From Clostridiales bacterium (GTDB lineage Bacteria > Bacillota > Clostridia > Lachnospirales > WQUN01): a DNA stretch of 15,730 bases. Both the position numbers and the translations under genes were made by a program. Positions 6,850 through 12,859 of this stretch are shown piece after piece (the stretch's first letter is position 1; every line of letters starts with the position of its first letter). Under the pieces are notes generated by a model, which saw nothing but the letters and a program-made list of their open reading frames with translations, ran no database searches and was not told the DNA's origin. The DNA is taken from positions 1 to 15,730 of the forward strand of contig JAISZF010000256.1 in assembly GCA_031269415.1 (NCBI GenBank), in the 5' to 3' direction.

Positions 6850-8426
6850 TGAAACGTCTATTAATATGCGCGGCCGCCCTTCTCATGCTGACCGGCTGCT
6901 TTAATTTGAACAATCAGGCCGATCCGACGCCTCAACCGTCCGTCAGCGCGGAACTGTCGGACACGCCGGAACCGATAACGCCCGTTAACGGCGGAACGCT
7001 GAGAGTACCCATGCGCCCGCCCAAAACCCTTAACCCGCTGTTAAACGAGGACGCCTCGGTCGACTCAGTTTTAAAACTGTTGTTTGAACCCTTGGTGACG
7101 CAGGACAGTAGCTTCACGCCTGTACCGAACCTTGCCAGCTTCAATTTCGCGTCGGACGGCATGAGCGTCACCGTCACACTCCGCGAAGGGCTTAAGTGGA
7201 GCGACGGGTTGGCGATTACCTCGGACGATATTGTATTCTCATTGGAAACGCTGCGAAACGCTCCGGATACCGTTGTATATAAAAGCTCTGTCCGGAATAT
7301 CTCCGCCGCGTATACCATACTTGACGAAAAGAAGGTAAAGCTTCAGTTTCTGCAGCCATACAGCGGCATGGCTTACGAATTCTGTTTCCCGATAATCCCG
7401 AAACACTATTATGAGAATCAGACGGATCCCTCAGGGGATATTAATATGACGCCTGTGGGAAACGGCCTGTTTGTATTTGACTCATATACGAGCATGAAGC
7501 AGATGAAACTGAATTTCAACCCAGATACATACAGAAAAAGCCCCTACTTCGCGTCTGTGGAGGCGGTGATTGTGCCTGATCAGCAGTCTGAGCTCAACGC
7601 GTTTGAACAGCGCCTTATAGACGTGGTGTCCGCTGAATTGGCGCAGTGGGGGCGTTACCGCAATAATACGGATACAAATATAGACGAATACTCGACTATG
7701 TACTTCGATTTTATAGGATTTAATTTCAATAACGAAATTCTGGCGAAACCGGAGGTACGCGAGGCGGTCGCGAGCGCCGTCAGCATTCCCGATATGATCA
7801 CCGACATATATCTGGAGCACGCGTCGCGGGCTTATACGCCGGTAAACCCCGATTCCTGGCTGTTCGAGCCGGAGGTGGCGCAGTACGGGTTTGATTTGAG
7901 CCTGGCGGAAAATCTGTTTAAAAGCGCCGGGTATAACAACGCGGCTGCGCTGCGGATCCTTGTAAACAGTGAAAACGACGAGCGAGTGAAGATAGCTGGC
8001 ATACTCAGCGAGAACCTCGGTAAAATAGGCGTCGGTACGACGGTAGAATCGCTCCAGTATGACGAATATGTCAATAAGCTGAACGGAAAAGACTTTGACA
8101 TATTCATCGGAGGGTTCAATCTCTCGGCAGCGCCCGATTTGAGTTTCGCGTTCGGTTCGGCAAACGGCGCGGAGAATATGTTCTCATATAAGGACGAGAC
8201 TATGAACGCCTTACTCGCCTCCGCGTTCGCCTCAGCGGGCGGCGTCGCATATCAAAAAGCCGTCAGCGACCTGCAGAAACACATCGCGAAGGAACTGCCC
8301 TGCGTCAGCCTGGTGTTCCGCAAGTCGGCCATGCTTTCCGATAGGAGGATTTTGGGTGATAAGCATCCGGTTATGTTTAACATTTATTCGGATATAAATC
8401 AGTGGTTTATGAACAGGGATCGGTAA
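6849..8426 (+). CDS. ABC-type oligopeptide substrate-binding lipoprotein (SBP_bac_5 family)
   Basis: This 525-residue exported lipoprotein has a short signal peptide ending in the lipobox L14-T-G-C17, a Pro/Thr/Ser-rich linker to about residue 45, then a full-length family 5 solute-binding domain. GGTLRVPM near 48, the LNPLL region, the LREGLKWSDG motif and the DDIVFSLETL stretch are hallmarks of DppA/OppA-like proteins. GGAG lies upstream of the ATG, which shares one base with the preceding stop codon. No permease or ATPase genes follow; a terminator is found about 75 bp downstream. The protein must therefore use a transporter encoded elsewhere or act as a sensor. The ligand cannot be read from the sequence: peptides are typical, but other solutes such as nickel or heme occur in the family. 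Confidence 0.93.
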   Translation: MKRLLICAAALLMLTGCFNLNNQADPTPQPSVSAELSDTPEPITPVNGGTLRVPMRPPKTLNPLLNEDASVDSVLKLLFEPLVTQDSSFTPVPNLASFNFASDGMSVTVTLREGLKWSDGLAITSDDIVFSLETLRNAPDTVVYKSSVRNISAAYTILDEKKVKLQFLQPYSGMAYEFCFPIIPKHYYENQTDPSGDINMTPVGNGLFVFDSYTSMKQMKLNFNPDTYRKSPYFASVEAVIVPDQQSELNAFEQRLIDVVSAELAQWGRYRNNTDTNIDEYSTMYFDFIGFNFNNEILAKPEVREAVASAVSIPDMITDIYLEHASRAYTPVNPDSWLFEPEVAQYGFDLSLAENLFKSAGYNNAAALRILVNSENDERVKIAGILSENLGKIGVGTTVESLQYDEYVNKLNGKDFDIFIGGFNLSAAPDLSFAFGSANGAENMFSYKDETMNALLASAFASAGGVAYQKAVSDLQKHIAKELPCVSLVFRKSAMLSDRRILGDKHPVMFNIYSDINQWFMNRDR

Positions 8427-8444
8427 ACCAGGCAATAATTATTG

Positions 8445-8492
8445 TGTGGCGTAAACAGGGCTCTGCTGGAGAGCAACTCGACGCTTGCCACA
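8445..8492 (+). other. Imperfect nested hairpin in the 3' UTR of the lipoprotein gene
   Basis: TGTGGC (8445-8450) pairs with GCCACA (8487-8492). An alternative register adds CGT/ACG inside, and an internal hairpin GCTCT-GCTGG-AGAGC (8460-8474) closes the structure. Purine-rich internal segments (AAACAG, AACTCG) flank the inner hairpin. It lies 18 bp after the stop codon and just before the terminator. It could be an mRNA-stabilising 3' structure or a small RNA; it matches no riboswitch I recognise. Confidence 0.3.
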
Positions 8493-8502
8493 GCGTACGA
8501 TG

Positions 8503-8531
8503 AAACGGCGGACAAAAGTTTGCCGTTTTTT
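8503..8531 (+). terminator. Rho-independent terminator of the polA-coaE-SLT-lipoprotein operon
   Basis: AAACGGC (8503-8509) and GCCGTTT (8522-8528) form a seven-pair stem with a 12-base loop. It is followed by an unbroken run of T from 8526 to 8531 and a second T-rich stretch. It sits about 75 bp after the lipoprotein stop. Confidence 0.75.
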
Positions 8532-8546
8532 CCGTTTTAATTAATT

Positions 8547-8708
8547 GTGCGGCCAACCAAGTTGACATATATAGAAAAAGTGCCGTCTACGCGAAGAAAC
8601 CCAATCATTGCCGAGATGTTCCATCGCCTTGATTTCATTGAGCGTCGCGGAAGCGGTCTGAAAAAAATCAAAGATGAAACCGCCAATTTGTACGCGAACT
8701 ACTTATGA
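8547..8708 (+). pseudogene. C-terminal fragment of an AlbA_2/HATPase_c_4-type ATP-binding regulator
   Basis: A 53-codon frame from GTG at 8547 to TGA at 8706-8708 contains TRRNPIIAEMFHRLDFIERR followed by GSGLKKI. This R-N-P-x-I-A-x-x-F-x-R-L-x-x-I-E-x-x-G-S-G pattern is the conserved end of the HATPase_c_4 domain in large AlbA_2/'RecG-like' predicted transcriptional regulators of 400-500 residues. Everything N-terminal to it is missing and the frame is closed upstream by TAA (8538-8540) next to the operon terminator. No good ribosome binding site is seen. It is best read as debris of a lost accessory gene. Confidence 0.65.
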
Positions 8709-8996
8709 CGAGGCAAAGACCCTGCTTCTAGGCAGCCATGCGAATGATTGCCGAACTGGATTCCGCGCGGAACGCTTTGAAGTGGATTCTTGACTTTCAG
8801 CCTTTTGAACGCGGCATTCCCAGCATCTGGACAGGCAAGGGTGTACAGAAGTACGGCGGCTGTTTGAAACAGACCCCTTGTTTTTTAGGCATAGCAAAAT
8901 CCGTAAAGGCTTTGGCCTGTTACGCTGAATCGACGGAGAAAGTTGATTCCAAAGTGATTTGTGATGTTCACGAAACCACTTTACCAAAACACAAAG
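8709..8996. other. Stretch without a convincing gene
   Basis: Both strands carry open frames here, but none has a good start, a ribosome binding site or a recognisable protein pattern. The likely minus-strand frames are broken by several stop codons. It lies between a gene fragment and the terminator of the HEPN gene, so it may be decayed accessory DNA. I see no tRNA, inverted-repeat ends or tandem repeats in it. Confidence 0.5.
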
Positions 8997-9039
8997 AAGC
9001 CGTGAAAATCCAGTATTACTGGGTTCTCACGGCTTTTTT
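8997..9039. terminator. Two-tier bidirectional terminator after the HEPN gene
   Basis: AAGCCGTGA (8997-9005) pairs with TCACGGCTT (9027-9035). Inside the loop CCAG and CTGG form a second stem around TATTA. TTTTTT follows on the plus strand (9034-9039). On the minus strand the stem is followed by CTTTGTG, a weaker tail, 16 bp after the HEPN stop. It would end the minus-strand toxin-antitoxin transcript and stop plus-strand readthrough. Confidence 0.7.
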
Positions 9040-9054
9040 ATCTCTATGTGACTT

Positions 9055-9471
9055 TTACTCATTTGTGTTACCGTTTTCGGATTGCGCGACAATGGTTTTT
9101 ATTGCATTCCAAAACTCTTGCGCGTTTTTCATCAGCCATTCCAATTCTTCCTTCTCCGGCGTGAAAAAATCACTGTAATCAGATTCTGAGCGGATGGACT
9201 CGGCGTTTCTTATTAAGTCGGAATATTCCTTGGCGATTAATCCGGTTTTAATGTACTGCTTGCGAAAATACGCGATCACACCTGAATGTTTGCTGAAATC
9301 AACGCCGTCGCGGGCAAGTGCGGCGCGCATGGATTGGAAAACGGCGTAATAAATCCTGTTTGCCGCAGAGTAAAGGCTATCCGCGCCGAGGTCGTCCCGC
9401 GCGTCTCTCAAACACTCCGCCGCCCTTTCCAGCCTATAGTTAATGAGATCTTTGCTATAATCCTTCGGCAT
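9055..9471 (-). CDS. HEPN-domain protein, toxin of a HEPN-MNT module
   Basis: This 138-residue, all-helical HEPN protein appears to be full length. The N-terminal region has AANRIYYAVFQSM (37-49), the conserved core helix of PF05168-type HEPN proteins, followed by KHSGVIAYF near 61-69. The active-site-like element IRSESDYSDF gives R94-x4-Y99, the arginine and tyrosine used in this group. HEPN toxins are metal-independent ribonucleases or tRNA-targeting toxins in described modules, and the tyrosine can be the site of AMPylation by the partner MNT. ATG at 9469-9471 follows GAGGGGG by nine bases. Its start overlaps the end of the upstream MNT gene by 17 bases, so the two are translationally coupled. 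The target RNA is unknown. Confidence 0.88.
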   Translation of the reverse strand: MPKDYSKDLINYRLERAAECLRDARDDLGADSLYSAANRIYYAVFQSMRAALARDGVDFSKHSGVIAYFRKQYIKTGLIAKEYSDLIRNAESIRSESDYSDFFTPEKEELEWLMKNAQEFWNAIKTIVAQSENGNTNE

Positions 9472-9805
9472 ATATGGGAACCCCCTCGCGCGTAATGGTT
9501 TTATATAGGCCGGATACGCCCTGATACTCTAAGTACTCCTTATAGCTTTTAAGCAATGGCGAAATAAGGCTGTCGTAATCCCAATCGCATTTCTCCGCAA
9601 TTCGAGAAATACTGGCGCGGTATTTGTATAGCTCTTCTTTTTCAATATCAACAAGCACCAATACGTCTATATCTGATTCATCATCAAAGTCGCCTCTCGC
9701 GTAAGAGCCGAATAGGATTACACTCTTCAAAGTGTGCCCAAATAAGTATCGCAAATTATCCGCGAAAGCACTAAGTATTTCTGAAAGTTCATAACGTGTA
9801 ATCAA
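9455..9805 (-). CDS. MNT-type nucleotidyltransferase (antitoxin of a HEPN-MNT module)
   Basis: This 116-residue minimal nucleotidyltransferase carries LFGSYARGDF (31-40) and ESDIDVLVLV with D45 and D47 as the metal ligands. A third acidic position is likely D76 or D78 in DWDYDSLI. It is first in its operon and overlaps the HEPN toxin gene, the opposite gene order from the damaged module at 2205-2749. The start is TTG at 9803-9805, fixed by a strong GAGGAGG eight bases upstream; there is no better ATG at the conserved N-terminus. A consensus-like promoter lies at 9844-9872. It probably modifies or binds the HEPN partner to neutralise it. Such modules are mobile and often act in plasmid or prophage maintenance or phage defence. 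Confidence 0.9.
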   Translation of the reverse strand: MITRYELSEILSAFADNLRYLFGHTLKSVILFGSYARGDFDDESDIDVLVLVDIEKEELYKYRASISRIAEKCDWDYDSLISPLLKSYKEYLEYQGVSGLYKTITREGVPIYAEGL

Positions 9806-9843
9806 GCTTCAAACCTCCTCGCACCCCGACTCTTTCAGTGCGG

Positions 9844-9872
9844 ATTATAGCAGAAGTTATAGCCCGCGTCAA
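9844..9872 (-). promoter_or_regulatory. Sigma-A promoter of the intact MNT-HEPN operon
   Basis: On the minus strand TTGACG (9867-9872) and a perfect TATAAT (9844-9849) are spaced by 17 bases. The start site would be near 9837, about 30 bp before the TTG start codon. A second TATAAC sits inside the spacer but lacks a matching -35. Confidence 0.8.
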
Positions 9873-9961
9873 TCAACGGGTCTGGAAAAATATGCTATAG
9901 CACTGTTAGCGGTCGTATGATACACTATTCGCAAATATAGACAGAAAGCAATGATGAAGCC

Positions 9962-10474
9962 ATGTGTGAGGAATTCTATTATACCGCGGCCGTAACGGAA
10001 CGGGTCGTCCTGCGCAAACAACCTAAAACAGTATTGGAGATCAGTATGTCTGGCTCTAGGTATGGAAGATTGATCCGGGACTGTCAGCATAGACTATTTG
10101 ATTCTGGCGAGGCGATCCAGTTAGACCGCGTAGATATCTCCGAAGGCGTTATACCTATGGACAGTCGGCCATACGACAGGCTGCTCCCTATCGAGAGCCT
10201 TGATCACCCAAGCCTGCTGAATAAATACGACTTTATTCTTATAGCGGATTTATACGAAAGGCTGGATATTGAAACAGGGCAGCGTCTGCTGAAGGCGTTA
10301 AGTGAAAAATCCGCCAAAGGAATTATCGTCATTTCCCCGGGAGAACCCAATGACCTCTTCGGCTCAATAAGAGAAGAAATCGGCGCATTGGATATCATAT
10401 GCCAAAAAATTGAATCAGGCTCGGAAGTCATGTGGTTTTATTACGTATCCCTCAAAACAGCGGTGAAGGATTGA
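9962..10474 (+). CDS. Divergent class I SAM methyltransferase-like protein
   Basis: This 170-residue protein resembles a short Rossmann-fold methyltransferase. TVLEISMSGSRYGRLIRD near 23-40 occupies the place of motif I but lacks the usual E/D-x-G-x-G-x-G glycines. YDFILIADLYERLD recalls the strand-4/motif region (compare 'DxVVxxDVLEHL'), and KGIIVISPGE recalls strand 5. The protein ends soon after, so the C-terminal strands of a full domain are missing. The upstream region has no clear ribosome binding site; ATG is the only one before an in-frame TAG. It is followed after 15 bp by a second, better conserved methyltransferase gene, suggesting a two-gene operon in which this member may be a partner or degenerate paralogue. 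Confidence 0.6.
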   Translation: MCEEFYYTAAVTERVVLRKQPKTVLEISMSGSRYGRLIRDCQHRLFDSGEAIQLDRVDISEGVIPMDSRPYDRLLPIESLDHPSLLNKYDFILIADLYERLDIETGQRLLKALSEKSAKGIIVISPGEPNDLFGSIREEIGALDIICQKIESGSEVMWFYYVSLKTAVKD

Positions 10475-10489
10475 TCGGAGGAACTTTAG

Positions 10490-11218
10490 ATGCTGGATAA
10501 GACAGTAATGGACGCTTTAGACGGAAAAGGGCTAATAGATTCCATCTACGCCGAATTTTATTTTCCGCCCATTGACAGGATCAAAATTCGCCCGAATCTG
10601 ATTTACAGCCTTTGCGCGGAAAAAAACGTGATTCACCTTGGCTGTACGGATCATCCTCAATTGATCGACCGCAGAATAGACGCTGGTATTTATCCGCACC
10701 GCCAGCTCACATATGTCGCGGCAAAATGCCTTGGCGTGGATATCAACGCGGAAGCGGCGGCTCATGTACAAAAGCGGGGTATAGACAACGTATTGGTGGC
10801 GGATATAACCCGCCCTGGAATTTCCGAGATAGAGGTCGCTGACTGGGATTGGCTGGTGATGGCGGACGTATTGGAGCATATTGGCAATCCTGTGCTATTT
10901 TTAATGAAGATTGGCGAATGTTACGGCAAAAATATCAGGGGAATTATTATTACCGTTCCAAACGCCTTAGCTTATTCGCTTAATCAATTGCTTACAGACG
11001 GGAAAGAAGTGGTCAATTACGACCACTGCTACTGGTTTACTCCATATACGTTATGCAAAGTGGTCCACACTGCCGGTCTGATTATAGACGATGTTCAAAT
11101 GTGTTCTTATGAAAATCCACCGGATGCTATCCGCAAGAATATAGATACTTTTAAACAGCGCCCGATTCTGCTGAATACGATCGCGCTGACAGCGCACTGG
11201 GCCGAGCCCGCGCTTTGA
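10490..11218 (+). CDS. Class I SAM-dependent methyltransferase
   Basis: This 242-residue protein has the order of a Rossmann methyltransferase. NVIHLGCTDHPQL near 46-58 corresponds to motif I (with HLGCTDHP instead of the usual glycine-rich loop), LGVDINAEA is the acidic end of strand 2, and DWLVMADVLEHIGNP is motif IV/post-I with a strong VLEH signature. GIIITVPNA is strand 5. Similar proteins with HLGCTDHP occur in surface polysaccharide and glycan-modification clusters, so a sugar or small-molecule substrate is plausible but not shown. GGAGGA eight bases before the ATG fixes the start, 15 bp after the previous gene. The TGA stop is part of the terminator hairpin. Confidence 0.85.
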   Translation: MLDKTVMDALDGKGLIDSIYAEFYFPPIDRIKIRPNLIYSLCAEKNVIHLGCTDHPQLIDRRIDAGIYPHRQLTYVAAKCLGVDINAEAAAHVQKRGIDNVLVADITRPGISEIEVADWDWLVMADVLEHIGNPVLFLMKIGECYGKNIRGIIITVPNALAYSLNQLLTDGKEVVNYDHCYWFTPYTLCKVVHTAGLIIDDVQMCSYENPPDAIRKNIDTFKQRPILLNTIALTAHWAEPAL

Positions 11219-11232
11219 AAAAAGCGCGGGCT
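11205..11232. terminator. GC-rich hairpin between convergent genes
   Basis: AGCCCGCGCTTT (11205-11216) and its complement (11221-11232) form a perfect 12-pair stem closed by a GAAA loop. It overlaps the methyltransferase stop codon (11216-11218) and lies four bp beyond the convergent VWA gene. The downstream plus-strand tail TCATTTAT is only moderately T-rich and the minus-strand tail is GC-rich, so it is a better terminator for the plus strand. Confidence 0.65.
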
Positions 11233-11236
11233 TCAT

Positions 11237-12844
11237 TTATAACGCCAGCGAGGCGATCATCAAAACAGCCCCGGCCAATAAGAATATGGAAAATGTAATG
11301 AGCTTGCCGAAATTCTTCTTAATCAAATCCTTTTTATCCACAGTAAACTCCAACCGGCTCTCGTCAACAGACGCCGTGAACTTATTCCTGCCTTCCCGCA
11401 GCACGGGCGGACCCGTGAGATCCGCGCCTTCCTTGATCCGCGAGACATGAACGTTCAGCTTGAACAGCGGGATAAACATTTTGGGGCTGAGGTCCAGCTT
11501 GGCGATATTCTTGTTGTCAAAGGGCGAAGGGTAGGTTTTGAACGCCTGTACATTGCGCGGCGCGGGCGCGCGCATACATTTCAGATATACCGCCTTACCC
11601 CCGGACAGCAGAAATTTCTGATCGCCGTTTAAAACAAGAACGCAGTTGATACGCTGAAAGCTCAGCAACACCGCCGCCAGCAGGGCAAGCAGCCCGAACA
11701 CCATTAGAATGGACGTAATGTTGATTTCCACGATAAGCGGCGGCAGTTCGCGGACGAACCTCATCTGCGATTCGCCGTAATTGGCGTCGATCTCACGGAC
11801 GGAATAAAACAAGCTGTTTTTCTCCGCGTCCGGGAAGATCTGCAGCAAATCGGTGTTTAATATCTTATACTCCTTAATATCCGGTACAATGGGGTTGTCC
11901 TCATATTTGATATTCTCATACAGTATGGCATGTTCCTTATCGCTCGCGGCGCTGTCATTCAAAGCGACCGTCAAGGCGTCGCGGCTGTCGGCTATGTAGA
12001 GATTGTAACCCGCTGTGCCCGGCTTCTGGCGCATCCTGAAGGTGACCTCCTGGGTATCCTGCTGAGCCGCCAGCATAACCTCTTCGCCCTCAATACCACG
12101 CTCGCGGTTGAGTTTCCGGTTGATTTCAAAATCGCCGATATTGTCCGCATACCATACCGCCAGATGAAACGATTCCGCGTGTTCGCCGGATTCGTTCGCC
12201 GTCGCGGTAAACCTCAGCGTGCGGTCGTTAACGTTAAATACGTGCTGAAGCCGTTCCCATTCGCGCCACCCGCCCGGATCCGCCTTGGGGTAGAAATCGT
12301 TTCTCAAATAAGCGTCGGGCCGGGGGTCGTCATTATCCGCGCGATCGCTCAAGTGCAAGATGACAACGGGCATTTCCGTCTTCAGATTTTCTTCCTCTAT
12401 CTGGCGCAGCAGCAAAAAGATGGGCTTATACCAGTCCGTACCCATGTCGTCCGTCAGGTTTCCCGCGGAAATAATCGGGTTTCTTTCGGGATCATAGTCG
12501 TAATCCTTCCGCATGGACCAATCTACGTCCAAAGCGAAGGGGATGTATGAAAACTTATCGCCCGCGTAGAAAAAACTTGTATTCAGAAAGTCATAAAACC
12601 TCGCGAAACTGTCTGAAACGCCGTTTGCCTTGGTACTTCCGGACACGTCCATCAAGATGTAAAAATGGGCGTTGCGGCAGTCCAGCCCCGTTACATACCC
12701 CAGCATCTGCTGGCATATGTCGCTGAACCCTTTCGAGCCTTCGATTTCCACTGGAACAGCGTCGGGGATCTCTGTTTCCGCGCCGTAAACCGGGCGCGGG
12801 TAAAGGCAGCATACCGCCAGCAGAATACATAAAAATCGTCTCAT
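11237..12844 (-). CDS. Exported VWA-domain membrane protein with complete MIDAS
   Basis: This 535-residue protein starts with a signal peptide (about 1-21, ending PVYGA). A von Willebrand factor A domain (about 60-205) has all MIDAS positions: D66-x-S68-x-S70 in LMDVSGST, T136 in MGTDW and D167 in LSDRAD. Residues 206-370 form a further extracytoplasmic beta-rich region. A transmembrane helix follows (about 373-397), then a segment of about 115 residues predicted cytoplasmic, then a second helix at the very C-terminus (515-535). MIDAS VWA domains bind protein ligands through a divalent metal. GGGGGAGGG precedes the ATG, 15 bp after the zinc-ribbon gene, so it is the last gene of the cluster. 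The partner is unknown. The topology suggests an exported sensing or adhesion module linked to the cytoplasmic zinc-binding proteins encoded upstream. Confidence 0.85.
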   Translation of the reverse strand: MRRFLCILLAVCCLYPRPVYGAETEIPDAVPVEIEGSKGFSDICQQMLGYVTGLDCRNAHFYILMDVSGSTKANGVSDSFARFYDFLNTSFFYAGDKFSYIPFALDVDWSMRKDYDYDPERNPIISAGNLTDDMGTDWYKPIFLLLRQIEEENLKTEMPVVILHLSDRADNDDPRPDAYLRNDFYPKADPGGWREWERLQHVFNVNDRTLRFTATANESGEHAESFHLAVWYADNIGDFEINRKLNRERGIEGEEVMLAAQQDTQEVTFRMRQKPGTAGYNLYIADSRDALTVALNDSAASDKEHAILYENIKYEDNPIVPDIKEYKILNTDLLQIFPDAEKNSLFYSVREIDANYGESQMRFVRELPPLIVEINITSILMVFGLLALLAAVLLSFQRINCVLVLNGDQKFLLSGGKAVYLKCMRAPAPRNVQAFKTYPSPFDNKNIAKLDLSPKMFIPLFKLNVHVSRIKEGADLTGPPVLREGRNKFTASVDESRLEFTVDKKDLIKKNFGKLITFSIFLLAGAVLMIASLAL

Positions 12845-12859
12845 AAGCCCTCCCCCGAC

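Noticed and set aside
8738..9178. Plus-strand 146-residue frame.
   Set aside because: It runs through the two-tier terminator and antisense into the HEPN gene, with no recognisable pattern, so it is not a credible gene.
11930..12550. Plus-strand 206-residue frame inside the VWA gene.
   Set aside because: It is antisense to a gene with clear domain motifs and has no ribosome binding site or family resemblance.
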